Assembly (NCBI GenBank): GCA_004352715.1
Contig: SCFE01000053.1
Location: forward strand, 2,053,799-2,117,798
DNA from: Hofstenia miamia
Lineage: Eukaryota > Xenacoelomorpha > Acoela
Reading direction: 5' to 3'
Length of the DNA: 64,000 nt
The notes under the pieces were generated by a model. That model was not told where the DNA came from. It was given only the letters and a program-made list of their open reading frames with translations, and searched no databases. A program made the translations under genes and the position numbers. Every line of letters starts with the position of its first letter. Position 1 is the stretch's first letter. Positions 35,967-47,900 of the stretch are shown piece after piece.

Positions 35967-36448
35967 NNNNNNNNNNNNNNNNNNNNNNNNNNNNNNNNNN
36001 NNNNNNNNNNNNNNNNNNNNNNNNNNNNNNNNNNNNNNNNNNNNNNNNNNNNNNNNNNNNNNNNNNNNNNNNNNNNNNNNNNNNNNNNNNNNNNNNNNNN
36101 NNNNNNNNNNNNNNNNNNNNNNNNNNNNNNNNNNNNNNNNNNNNNNNNNNNNNNNNNNNNNNNNNNNNNNNNNNNNNNNNNNNNNNNNNNNNNNNNNNNN
36201 NNNNNNNNNNNNNNNNNNNNNNNNNNNNNNNNNNNNNNNNNNNNNNNNNNNNNNNNNNNNNNNNNNNNNNNNNNNNNNNNNNNNNNNNNNNNNNNNNNNN
36301 NNNNNNNNNNNNNNNNNNNNNNNNNNNNNNNNNNNNNNNNNNNNNNNNNNNNNNNNNNNNNNNNNNNNNNNNNNNNNNNNNNNNNNNNNNNNNNNNNNNN
36401 NNNNNNNNNNNNNNNNNNNNNATATATATATATATATATATATATATC
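35931..36448. repeat. (TA)n tract containing an assembly gap
   Basis: TA runs border undetermined bases at 35967-36421 (455 N). Confidence 0.95.
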
Positions 36449-36449
36449 G

Positions 36450-36884
36450 TCTTCGTGATTTTAGAAATACAATTTTTATAAAGCAAGCATTAATGAAAAT
36501 GAACGCAGTCTATCTAAATTCAATGAAAGAAATGTATCTAATATTACACAAAATGGACTAGAATAAGATAAGAAATTTAGAACTTTAGGAATGATTTTAT
36601 CTCTTAAATTTGATTATTTTTTCATATATTGCTATTCCATAATTTGAAAGCAAAATGTAGATTGGGACTAGAATGACAACAAGGAGGAATTCTTGCAGCC
36701 TTTGCCACAATTTCAGTTGTTTTGTAACACTGCAATAATTGTAGTCAATTAATTTTGAAAATCAAAAATAGAATTTCTTAACCGGATTTTAACCTGATTA
36801 ACCGGCTCCTGCAGATTATCCGGCATTAACCAGACCGGTTTAACCGGATTTAACTTGACCGGATTAACCGGACCGGATCCAGCA

Positions 36885-36887
<3 letters not shown>
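36450..36887. mobile_element. AACCGG-rich element, second copy
   Basis: Similar over its length to 28050-28469: both begin with a GTCTTCG phrase after (TA)n, share ATAAAGCAA, TTTGTAACACTGCAATAA and TTAACCGG phrases, and finish CCGGATCCAGCACTA. Positions 36779-36880 contain at least seven AACCGG or ACCGG units. No protein is encoded. Confidence 0.65.
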
Positions 36888-36888
<1 letters not shown>

Positions 36889-36917
<29 letters not shown>

Positions 36918-37093
36918 NNNNNNNNNNNNNNNNNNNNNNNNNNNNNNNNNNNNNNNNNNNNNNNNNNNNNNNNNNNNNNNNNNNNNNNNNNNNNNNNNNN
37001 NNNNNNNNNNNNNNNNNNNNNNNNNNNNNNNNNNNNNNNNNNNNNNNNNNNNNNNNNNNNNNNNNNNNNNNNNNNNNNNNNNNNNNNNNNNAG

Positions 37094-37128
<35 letters not shown>
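36889..37128. repeat. (TA)n tract containing an assembly gap
   Basis: TA runs border undetermined bases at 36918-37091 (174 N), with a short AGAGAGA start on the right side. Confidence 0.95.
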
Positions 37129-37131
<3 letters not shown>

Positions 37132-39362
37132 CACTCTAATTAGGCATTGTTTGTAACTATTTGTAGCCAGCCCAGGTAATGTGGGGATGGGGCACAAAAA
37201 ATGTTTTTTATCATTATTTGTGAGAAATGAATTATCAAAAGTAATTCATATTCAAAATTTTTTGATAAAAATTTTAATTTGCAATGTTCTAATAAGTAGC
37301 TGATTATTCCCTCCAGCCCCCTTCCCCCTGGTAACTACACCATTGATATGATTACCTAAATATCTCAAGTGTGAAGTATGAAATCTATCCATTACATTAT
37401 TGAAGAATGCTGAAACAAAAAATTCATTATTTGTGTAGATGTCGTAATGGAAATTTGTGAAAAGATTGATTATTTAAGATATATATATATATGAAATGAT
37501 GGTAAGACAAACAATGGAAATACTTTTTAAAGACACATTAACTGCTTAATTTATTCAGTTTCATGAAGTCGTTTCTGCCAATAGGACATTAGGAAGTAAA
37601 GAATTTTGACTACTAACCATAAAAGGAACAATTTGCCACTATAAGCTTAAAATGCTTGATACATACAGTTATTATAATTCAATTTTAAATGGCAAAAACA
37701 AAATTGCATTCAAATTATCAACACATTATTTTATCACATTAGTTCATTAACAAATTATTGGCAAATAAACCAATTGCAATCTAACTTGAATTTCAACATG
37801 ACGTCAATTTATGTCATGATTTTTTTGGCTTGAAAAATTTTGAGAAAAAAATATTTAAGCTTTCAAAAATGTGTAAAATACCTTCTCCCAGTTATAAGAT
37901 ATAAATAACGATGGTTAAAAATCAAAGAGAATGCTGCCAAATCTTTTCAAAATATTTGCATATATTTTCGGCTTTTCCTGTGATAATAAGTAGAAGGGCT
38001 TAATTTTGATTACTGGTTTTGTGAAATTAACATAGATATCTCTAATAGAGGATTCATTTGCAAAAAATCGTTGAAGGCAACCTAATCCAATTTATCATAA
38101 ACTCTACCATAACTTAATATACAAACAACAAATAATTTGATAAAATGTATTTTTTCCTTAAGCAGATCTAATTCCTCCTAATAAATATATATTATTCTTC
38201 TTATTTAAAATACTGTAGATAAAAGTTGCAAGTACGTTTCTTCGTTAATACTGAAATTGAGTTTAAAAATGATATATCGATAAGGGTTTGCATGCATATT
38301 TTTATGAAGAAATTGGCTGGATTGCATAAGAAAATTGATTTTTGCTTACAATAGCAGAAGAGTTTTTTTAGGAAATTATAAAAGTTGAAATAATTGTGAT
38401 AGAAATTGTGTCATAAATACAATAATAGACGTTTATTTAAAACTAATTAAAATTTTGAATTCATGCGGTGCTTTATCCCTAGATCTAAGATATTTTTATA
38501 TTAATATAATAATTATAAGGAAACTAGAGAGATGATAACTGAATTTAAAATTTAAAGTGAAGTGCTTTTATAAGTAATGTGAAATCCTTTACAGAAGACA
38601 TATTTTGTAATCAAAATCTCGTTTTTGAAAATCGTTTCATATATTTAGGCAAAACACTATCTTAAAATGTCATTGGATGCTATTTCTTGAAAATTATTAC
38701 CTTATTGCGTGAACAGCGTTGCTTAATAAACCAATTATGTGCCAATTTTCGGAACAAGACTCGTTACTATCTGGCAAATATGTGATTTCATGAATGATTT
38801 CAATGGTACTTTGAATCACACTAAATTCGTTCAATTATATCGTGATTATATATATGTCAAAATATAACCAAAATATTTAGTAATTATAATACTGATTTTT
38901 CCATGAAACACATCTAGAACACTTCAATTCAACTTTTGTAGGGCCGTGGAAGCTATGTTTATCGAGAACATTTTACATTGTAGCATATAAATAAGCCTAT
39001 GTATAATTAGTTACAATGCATACTTACTTATATTAAGTTATTATAGAATTTATAGAATTTTAAATTCCCACCCCAGATAATCAAAACTTAACTTAGTTTT
39101 CTTTAATTGCATATTTTCATATATCCAATATTAAAAAGAATTGCCTTCCAAAATGTTGCGTTGTGGAATATTAATCAAGGAATTTCTTATATTTCAATCT
39201 TTAGATTCTAAGGACACAAATTGCTAGCGAGTAAAGAAGCGTATTTTAATTACTTAAATAACAAAGTTCTTAAAGAATTTGATGTTTTCATTCAGAAAAG
39301 AACTTTCAGATTGAAGTAGCATAATCTTTATACATATATCAGTACATATGTTAAAGTGTTTT
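37129..39362. other. Gene-free AT-rich stretch
   Basis: No open frame of note, no recognisable repeat beyond a small AT run near 37478-37490, and no RNA gene seen. Confidence 0.5.
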
Positions 39363-40471
39363 TTTAGTTCATCGAAATGCTCAAAAGACATTCACAGTTT
39401 TTCGCACAATTCTGGAAGAAAAGCACCCATCTGGCGCTCCAATTTCTGATGCTTATACAATCGATGTCCCACTATTTATAGCATCAAAGATTAATCTTCT
39501 AAATTGTCCAGGGAGTTTACCTAATTATTCTGCTGCTGGTGTTTCCAAGCTCTAAGCATATCATGTTTTGAATGCTTTTCAATGTCCTTCACCAGGATTT
39601 GAAGATAATGCCATTCAATCAGCCCTAGAAGTTATAAACCTGCTGATTTGGGATAATACTTCACAGGAAGTGGCGCCTCACTTGTGTGGTACTAGCCTTT
39701 TGTACCTAAGAAGACAGATGGTCTAGGACCTATCTCAGCTGGCGCAGTTCTTCGCATACTAGTCGCAAAATGTCTATCCCACTGTCCAATTCCAAGGGAG
39801 CTTCTCTTCTGCAAGTGGGTTTGGCATTCTCGTTGGAGGTGAGGCTCACTCTCTGAATGGTCTAATTTCAAGACTCCCTTCCAATACGGACCCTGCTTTC
39901 CCTTAGGTTGACATCAAGAACGCTTTCAATAGCATAGTTTGCTCAACTATTCTGGAACAAGTCAAAATAAAATTTCCTAACTTCTACTGTGAATACATTT
40001 TTCTTACAGCAAGCCGTCATTGTGAAACTTAGTAGAATTTAATTCCTTCGACATGTGGTGTTCAAAAAGGAGATCATTTAGCTGTTATTTGCCACTACAA
40101 TCCATTTCACAATTCAAGCCTTGGGAGAGGCATTTCCTTTCTTTACTTGCAACATTTGGTACCTTAATGATAGCATCCTTTCGGGACCCGTTCACAATAT
40201 AGTTGATGCATTGAGTTACCTCATTGAATCTATTGCGGGAATCGGATTGTATATAAACACTGGCAAATGTGAAATTTGGTCTCCGAACTGTTCAGTAAAC
40301 ATAAGTTGTCTAACAAAAGATATCAAAGTTAAGGAAACTTGTCTAGTCAACGTAGGGTTTTTAATAAGCACTTATTCTAATTTTATCAATACTTTTTCAC
40401 TAGAAGGTCGAAAATCAAATGCAATCATAGAAAATATTCTCAAGTTTGAGGATCCGCAATTAGAATTGTAA
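39363..40471 (+). pseudogene. Non-LTR-type reverse transcriptase pseudogene with YLND box
   Basis: Across several shifted frames the plus strand reads, in order, VAPHLCGTSLLYLRR, DGLGPISAGAVLRILVAKC, an FG..VGGEAHSLNGLISR phrase, VDIKNAFNSIV (the first catalytic Asp block), STCGVQKGDHLA (the GVQQGDPLG block), and NIWYLNDSILSG, where the usual YLDD metal-binding box has its second-to-last Asp changed to Asn. The last 116 codons (from 40121) stay open through LYINTGKCEIW. This block order is that of a reverse transcriptase family common in animal genomes, often annotated only as an RT-domain protein. Multiple stops and frameshifts make it dead. Confidence 0.8.
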
Positions 40472-40554
40472 TTAATTCGGATTTGGGCGGCTCTCTCACA
40501 AATTTCAGTTCAATTTATGGGAATGAAGTTTGTCTTTGTTGAAGAGATATACAC

Positions 40555-40894
40555 TAGGGAGTGACAATATGAGGGAAACATGGGCTCATACCCGACCCGA
40601 TCGGAATATGTACTTCCCGAACCCGACCCGAAAATTTAATACCCGAACTCGGCCCGACCCGAAATGTTTATTTGAATCAAATGATCATTAACATTAATCA
40701 TTTTCTGATAGTGAAACAGCACTCATTTGTATTACTTAGCGTCTTGGATCAAATTATGCAATGATTAACATTAGTATTTTTTAGTAATAAATCTAATCTT
40801 CGTACCCGAATCTGACCCGACCCGGTCCAACTATTTGATACCTCAATCCAACACGATCTGAAACCCGAAATCGGGTACCCGATGTCATTCTCTA
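40555..40894. mobile_element. hAT-type MITE of CCCGACCCGA class with near-perfect 8-bp TSD
   Basis: Termini TAGGGAGTGACA and, on the other strand, TAGAGAATGACA form inverted repeats. Flanks ATATACAC (40547-40554) and GTATACAC (40895-40902) match at 7 of 8 bases, the duplication size expected for hAT insertion. Subterminal regions are packed with CCCGACCCGA-type units. It is 340 bp long and noncoding. Confidence 0.8.
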
Positions 40895-41097
40895 GTATAC
40901 ACCAGCACTTGCTAATGTTTTGCGTCCGTGTTCAGTTCTGATTATGGGTAAAATTCCCATTTGCTTATTGGATTACTCAGTAGCGTCGAATACTAGTGAC
41001 TCATTAGTAATGAGTGTAGTCGATGTGTTTGATTGCTTTGCAACCTGTTCAATTTCTGTAGAATCCGGTTATGTATGACCTTAGAAGGACGAGGAAC

Positions 41098-42699
41098 CTA
41101 AGAGCAGACGATTTCCGAAACCTTAGTTGCTAGTTTATCCAGCTCTGTCAACTGGCAACCCACAACTGACATTGAAGCATGCACAATCTCTCTTTCAATA
41201 TACACTTGATAGGTTTTCCTTAAATTTTTACTACTATATCCCACTTTCTTCAAATAGCTTAAGAATAGTAATCTACTCAACATTTAAAGTGAGGCAGTTA
41301 TCAATCACTATTCCAAAAAGCTTAATCACTTTTACCCTTTTGATTTGACCAGATTCATAAACCAATAGCTCAGGATCAGGCTTTGAATAGGCAGTATTGA
41401 TGAAAATTTCTTCCTTCAATCTTCTGCCAATTGATGTCCATGTTGTTTTCATTTACATGCTGCACTACATTATTGAGCTCACTCTGTGTTTTTTCGTTTA
41501 CAACCACTATAGTCAGGTCATTAGCGAATTTGATATAAAAAATTTCCTAAATGAATTGGATTTAAATCACTCGTCATAATGGGAAACAGCCTCGGTCCAT
41601 TGACTGTTCCTTCAGGAATACCCCTATTCTTCTGTAAATAATCGGAGAACTCATCTGCCAGTTCATTCTTTATAACTACATCTTCCAAGAAGCAGGAAGC
41701 TTTTATGCCATCCCATCGTATCGCTGAACACTTCAACTTTTGACATTTTTTCAAGTAGTTTATAATGATTTACTTTGTTAAAAGTTTTTGAGTAGTCTAT
41801 GCGTATTACTGAAATTACAGAAACTAAGGCATCATCTATGGAGTAGCCACTGGTATGCGCGCATTGATCAGCTCCAAACACCTCTTGTATTGCGTTTCCT
41901 TGCAAGTAAATAACGTACTTCTCTAAATATTTAGACGGATCTTCTGTTATGGTAGTCAGCCTGAGTTCGTTTAACTCATTTAACACATTCTTCTTGGGCA
42001 GTGGTCTGATACTAACTTTCTTCAACAATACCGGGAATCGTTGCTGCTTAAAACCTTGTCTCCAGATCATAGAGATAGGTAGTGCCAAACTCAGGCATGA
42101 AGTTTCCAAAACCAGCCGGGATATATGCCTGCAGATTTCTTTGGATTCACTTTACTTAGAAAATTATAAGGATCAAAACTCTCCTGGCAATTTTGAGTTT
42201 GGAAAGAGCATAATACTAGTAATACTACTCAAGTCTCTAGTCTCTTCCGTTGTACAATTTTTGGCAAAATATCTATTTATCTCTCGAATTTTAACAGCAA
42301 CTTCGTCATACTTTTGCTGCACTGCAATCTATTCTATCCATAAGACACATATTCTCCTTTTTTGATTAATTTGTTCAGTTCTCTCACTTTTTAAAAATTT
42401 TGACGTCTTGGCGCATTATGTTTCCGAATCATCATCCCTTTTTCTTTAACAGTCACCCATATTGGATCCTTGGATGATATCGTCACAACTCGTTTCGGGT
42501 ATAGGTTATATGCAATATCAATCATTTGATAAACAACTGCAGTCAACTCGTCAACATCACTACATTTCTCCCTTAAACACCAATTTATATTTAATAAGAA
42601 CTGTTCCACTCTCTTATAATGCTTCTGCCGACAATCAATTCTCACAAATTGGCGTAATATCTTCCCTCTCCGACAACTGTTGCAGTAAACCATAATCAT
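41098..42699 (-). pseudogene. LINE-type reverse transcriptase pseudogene with FAND box
   Basis: Minus-strand fragments follow the order of a LINE ORF2. They are a linker segment (42699-42391) with YPKRVVTISSKDPIWVTVK, an RT start with KVSIRPLPKKNVLNEL and ITEDPSKYLEKYV (about 42020-41930), IDYSKTFNKVNHYKLLEKM (about 41780), RGIPEGTVNGPRLFPIM (about 41600), KFANDLTIVVVNEKTQSE (about 41530), VIKLFGIVIDN (about 41310) and a C-terminal LKKVGYSSKNLRKTYQVYI segment (41283-41098). The metal-binding FADD box has become FAND. Frame changes and stops occur between segments. It belongs to the CR1/Jockey-like broad group by motif form; the exact clade is not determined. It is on the opposite strand to, and unrelated to, the RT at 39363-40471. 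Confidence 0.85.
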
Positions 42700-43570
42700 G
42701 AAGATTCCAGTTTTTCTTAATCTAATATTTGTGTCTGTTTTGATAATGATTCTATTCTTTTTATAATTATTGAATTATTGTACATTTAATTTTACATAAT
42801 GAATTTTATAACTAGTTTATACATATATTATTAATCATTTCAATGTAGATTGTGTAAATTTCTTGATGGCTTTGTAATTTTATATTTAATTAAATACATT
42901 TTATTACATAAAAAAATTAAACGAATTAGCTCTTGGGGCTGTTCAAGCAGTAATGGAATTTCATTTTCACTGTTAATATGAATGCCACTAAGCGAAAAGG
43001 TCAATTTTTATATTGAAATAGTCAATTTTGATTCTTTGGTCGGCCAACAATACTACAGAAATAAATTCTGAGAAATTAGTTTTTTGATATGTTACCCAAA
43101 ACCATTCGGAACTTCAAAAGGTAAAATCACCTTTACATGTACATATAATAGAAATCATGAAATGCTGTTTCTCTATGAAAGTGCGTATATAGTAAACGTT
43201 ATATTGATTTAGATTTGGTAGACTGCAATCAACAAATATTGACGTAGTTGAGAAAATAGTTCCATTAACAAATAAGAAACTATAATTTGCGCTAAGTGGT
43301 AACGGAATTTCAACTGTTCATCAAGCCCTGTAACTGACATGATCTACTTTTTACTAATTTTGTACATTTATTATATATCATTGTATTTTTGTTGAGCATA
43401 ATTAGCTTTTTAGGTACATATTTTTATGTACAGAAGTACATAAAAAAATACATATATTAAATAGACATTTGACGCCTTTTTAATGAGAACATAATTTGTT
43501 ACATTATAAATCCGCCAATATTTACATAAATTGATTTAACTTAGTAGTTAGCAATGCCTCTCTATTAGTC
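42700..43570. other. Gene-free AT-rich stretch
   Basis: Nothing recognisable beyond AT-rich noncoding DNA. Confidence 0.5.
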
Positions 43571-43977
43571 CCCCACACTCCTTCAGTGGCTAATGTAGAT
43601 AATACTAATAATACCCTAGCTTTGCTTAGCAATGAGTCAGTAGTAAATTTGGCAGGGTTAATACAAAAGCTGTTAATCTCTAAATCATTTAGGCTCATTC
43701 AATTAATGACAGACGTCAGATTTTATTCAATGTCTATGATGTGTCATCTGAAACATGCGAATATGCAGCCCTATAATATGTAAGAGTATTGGCCACAAGT
43801 GTAGCTGATTTGAAGCTTGGAAGCTATGGAGCAATCCCTATACCAATGGAGGGAAGTCTTTATATTGTGTATTATATAACTACACTGCGTAGTATCAATT
43901 GCAACAGAACTCTTGCCAATATCCTGAGAAATACTGGAAGTTCAGCTTTTCAATGGAGATACCGAAGAGAATGTTAG
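43571..43977 (+). other. Unassigned coding-like fragment
   Basis: Two short consecutive plus-strand open segments (43586-43783 and 43789-43977) have less biased composition than the surroundings and translate to ordinary-looking protein, with phrases such as LGSYGAIPIPMEGS. I recognise no family. A decayed piece of a transposon ORF is most likely; a lost host exon is possible. Confidence 0.25.
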
Positions 43978-45309
43978 TAGCCAAGAAGCATTAAGAACCT
44001 GCTTTGGTATGTCCCGAGCTGCAGGTCAACGTCGCATAGATTGCAATATACATTTTGATTCACTGATTCTTCGTGTGTCATGAGGTTGGAATACAGAACA
44101 CTGTGAATTGAAATGTCATTTCTTTATGTGTAAATTGAATATCAGTGAAAATGATAATATTATTATGCAATCTCATTCGAGTTCTGATACTAAACAAGAA
44201 TACTCGTAGAAAAATAGCATTGCAAATTATTATTGCAATTTGGGCAGAGATTTAAATATAAGAAATGTTAGGTTGCTTAATGTCATGATAAATATTTGAA
44301 ATTCCATTACCAGCAATGGAGTTTCATGAAAATGCCGCCTAATTTGGAAAAAAATATCAAAATTTAGATAGTTGAATATATCATGTGTTAATATGCATAA
44401 ATATGTTTTCTTCTTCCCAATATTAAGTATCTTACACAAAAAAGGCTTTGAGTGACAAGGAAAACATGATAATTTTGGTAACAGAATTCCAATTAAAGAA
44501 ATTTCAAAATAATGTATTAATTTCAACTAGAAAATATTTGTTTGAATGGCTTAGTAAATATGTCACTTTTCAAAGTTATTAATTAGTACCTACAGATTTT
44601 ATGTCCACAGAGAAATAGATTCCCATACAAAAATATTGATCGAATTCAAGTGCTAGAATTAAGCATTTGATAAATGAAAAACGCAATTTCAAAAACATAT
44701 TTTTTCTTCTAACTTCTAGCTTTGATTACAATTTAACCACAGTAGATAGAATAAAATGAGATGTGCTCTAGGAACTAGAAAAATATGAAACAGAAAAACA
44801 TTTCTTGAACTCACTCTACATGTTAACTATCCGAGACCAAACCCTCTTTAGAAAGTGCCTCTCTTTTGGGTTTGGTTTATATTTAGTTCATTAACTGAGG
44901 CAAGCTTCCTTTGTGATCATAAATAGAAATATAAACAGCTGTATTTATTGTCGAGGTAAAGGCATTAATATTTCTACCACTATTTCTCTAAAATATGCAA
45001 TTTTACTTCTATATTATATTTAAGTTTTGATTTTTGAAATTCCTATACCCTACATTGCAACAAATTTTGATAGTTTCATTTCATTTAAGTCACCATAGGT
45101 AACAAAAATACTGTTGGAATGTTAGTCTTTGAGAGAATCAGTGGCATATGATATATAATTATTCAGTTTATGAAAGACCATTCACCAAAGTTTCAGCTAT
45201 TTTTGTCAATTATTAGTCAATTTATGGCTTTCCCAAGATATTTTCCAAATGTCCAACATTTCGTTGCAAGCAAACCTGTACTCGTCTGGCAATGTTGTCA
45301 ATCATTTTT
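43978..45309. other. Gene-free AT-rich stretch
   Basis: A 98-codon minus-strand open frame at 44230-44526 has no recognisable domain. No other signal is seen. Confidence 0.45.
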
Positions 45310-45982
45310 ACAAACTCCTCTTTCGGGCGCTTATTTTTGCTGTGATGTCAGTTTTCAGTTCTTCAATTATTTGTGAATTTCTCTGGTATATATTGTCTTT
45401 GAGGAAACCCCACAGATAAAATACCGGGGGGTTAAGATCTGGTGAGTGCGGGCCCATTCCACATCTCATCTTCTGCTTATGAATCTCTCTTTGAACCTCT
45501 GCCTCAACAAAGCAATGGTTTCTTTGGCTGTATGAATTGTGGTTCCGTCTTGCTGAAGCCATTGTGAAGCTCTCACAACCCCTCTCCAGCGTCCCAGCGA
45601 CGCCCAGTACTTGTACAGAAACAGCCATGTAGCGCTGCTTGTTGACTGTCTGAGATCGGCCATCATCATCTTCGAACAAAAAAGGCCCGATGATCCCGTG
45701 CTTGCTCATTGCCACCCAGGCAGTACATTTAACGGAATGAAGCGGCATCTGAAGCACTTCGTCTTGAGCATTGTTTTTGCTATTGACGTGCCAGGAAAGC
45801 AAAAATGGGCTCCATCCGAGAACCAGACGTTCTCAAAATAGTTTTCGTCATTTTCAAACTGAAACTCTGGTGATGGTCTTCCATAAACTGAATAATGTGT
45901 GGTTGTAATTTGAAATATATAGCTTTTTAATCAAAGTCACAATTAAAATTTTTATGGGTACACATCTTTTTGGGTCACCCTG
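45310..45982 (-). pseudogene. Truncated mariner/IS630-type transposase with 5' terminus
   Basis: On the minus strand the element starts at 45982 with CAGGGTGACCCAAAAAG next to a TA. The DDE region then reads ENVWFSDGAHFCF, SKHGIIGPFLFEDDDG, WLQQDGTTIHTAKET and, after a frame change, PHSPDLNPPVFYLWGFLKDN. The first and second catalytic Asp are present. The third, expected in the PxDF/YLWG block, is Val. No matching terminal repeat was found on the left side, so the 3' end is lost. The helix-turn-helix part is also absent. A different lineage from the element at 26720. Confidence 0.85.
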
Positions 45983-46692
45983 TACATTCAATTTTTTAGA
46001 ATATTCTCCACTTCAAATAGAAGAAGTATGTAAATTTCTCCAAATAAGCTAGTGTCGATTGACTTCCACCTCTCCCAAGCTACTATCACAATTGTTTGTG
46101 TTCTCATCACAAATAATTTGTAAAACATAACCAGAGATGATTTTTTTCCATTTCCAGTCATCCAACTTTGGAATCAATGTCTGCAAATATATCAGTGGCA
46201 ACTCGTGAGGCAGCTGCACGAATAGATCAGATTTGGTCCGCGCTTAGGGTTTCAATGCCGGACCAGGCTTGGCGCAAAGTTTTGGCCCCTGTCTATATAT
46301 ATATATATATATAACATAAATGCTAAACATAGCAACTAGTAGTATTAGTGATCAGATCTGACCACCTAAGGCATTTAAAAGTTGTAAGTGAATACTACGC
46401 TATCAAATACTTTGCCAAAATATTGATTAATACATTTCATCTTGCAAAATTTGTAAATGTTTAGAAATGTATTTCAAAAAATTAGCCAAAGTTATTAAAA
46501 CTTTCCTCTGATGTAACTTTGCACAGTGAATAATCCTTGTTTTTTTCATTCGTTTTAGAATATATGTTATTTACAACACAGTTACATACGTTTACTACTA
46601 AGATGAACTTTTAGCAATTGTACAGAGTCCGACTCAATACATTATATATCAGTCTCGTTCAATGAAAAATTACAAAGTTGAAAAATCAATGG
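45983..46692. other. Gene-free stretch with a hAT-like end and (AT)n
   Basis: CAGTGGCAACTCGTGAGGCAGC begins at about 46193 and looks like a hAT-type terminus, followed by a GC-rich segment to 46290 and a TA run at about 46294-46314. No gene is seen. Confidence 0.4.
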
Positions 46693-47900
46693 TCACATTC
46701 CTTCAAAGTACTTACCGTCGCTATCTATGTACCGCTGCATCCGCATCTTCCAACTCTGGAAGCATCCATTATACTCCGAAGTAGGTATGCTCCGTAGTTC
46801 TGAACGAATCGCTCTCGCCAAGTCTTGAATCCTTGAAAACGGCCCTCCAGAAATGGCTTTTTTGACTTTTGGAAATAACCAAAAGTCGCAAGGAGCCAAG
46901 TCTAAGAAGATGGACTCCTTGCTCCTCCAGATAGGACACAGTTGTGGCTGCAGTGTGAGGTGCGGCATTGTCGTGATGGAGCAGCAAACGGGATCCACTT
47001 CGGGTTCTTGCAGTTTCAGCCCTGTTGCGGAGAACCTCGGGCAAAACAGTGTTGGTGTAGTACCCGGCATTGATTGTTGACTTCTCAGGTACTTCTCAGG
47101 TAGAATATTAAGAGCAACTACACCTTTGGTGTTGAAGAAGATGGTGAACATCCTCTTCCTACTGCGAAAACTCGTCTTCAAAACCTTAGGTCGAGGGTCA
47201 TCTTCAGTCAGCCAGACCATGTTGGAAGCCTTGTCGTCCATTGTGAAAAAAAAAGATCCAGCACTCATCTCCTGTCACAACATCGGAGAGTCGCGTCGGT
47301 CCATTTTCCGAAAACATTTCAAGCCACCGGCGTTAAATCTGGACTCTTTGCGCCCGCTGATCATCTGTGAGCATGTGCGGTATCCACCGTGCGCAGCGCT
47401 TGGTCATCTTTAATTCGTCATGGATGATACTGTAGGCACTTTCATAACCTATGGACAACTCAGCAGCAAGAAATCTCAGTGTGATCTTTAGTCACAATGG
47501 CCTCTGCACTAGCAACAATGTCCTTGGTCAAGGAAGAGCGTGGCCGACCTGAGCGTTCCTCATCTTCCAAAGAGTCCATCCCATGGTTGAAGTGTCAAAT
47601 GAAGTTACACTTTCTGGGAAGACGTCTGCTAACCCGCGATGAATTTCATTTGCCTTCAAACCCAGTTTCTACGTGTAAAAATGTGGAAGCGAAAGTTGTC
47701 TTTTGATGGTTCCATTCAGAGTGTAAAACCAGTGTAACTTGTGAGACTGATTGTGAACGGCAGCGACTACTTATAGCTATAATATTATGCGTGAACTTAG
47801 CTCAGATATCGATTGAAGCACGACAGAAATATCTACTTGATTACAGTTCATTTATTCAATAGAGACACACTGGTTGCAGAACTTATTAATCACCCCTCGT
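46693..47900 (-). pseudogene. Mariner transposase pseudogene (SETMAR/Mos1-like group) with 5' TIR
   Basis: The minus strand has a mariner-type terminus ending at 47900 (TACGAGGGGTGATTAATAAG) beside a TA. Then come the N-terminal GRPRSSLTKDIVASAEAIV (about 47550) and the catalytic part: FFTMDDKASNMVWLTEDDPR, FNTKGVVALNILPEK, then in a shifted frame LLLHHDNAAPHTAA, then LDLAPCDFWLFPKVKKAI. The C-terminus SDGKYFEGM closes the frame at 46693. HHDNAAPH and LAPCDFWLF are the classic mariner second and third catalytic blocks. Frameshifts near 47030, 46930 and in the N-terminal half kill it. The opposite terminus was not found. Confidence 0.9.

Noticed and set aside
45611-45841. Plus-strand open frames opposite the mariner relics (45611-45841, 46853-47413, 47497-47706)
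   Set aside because: The minus strand carries recognisable transposase motifs; the plus frames are shadows.
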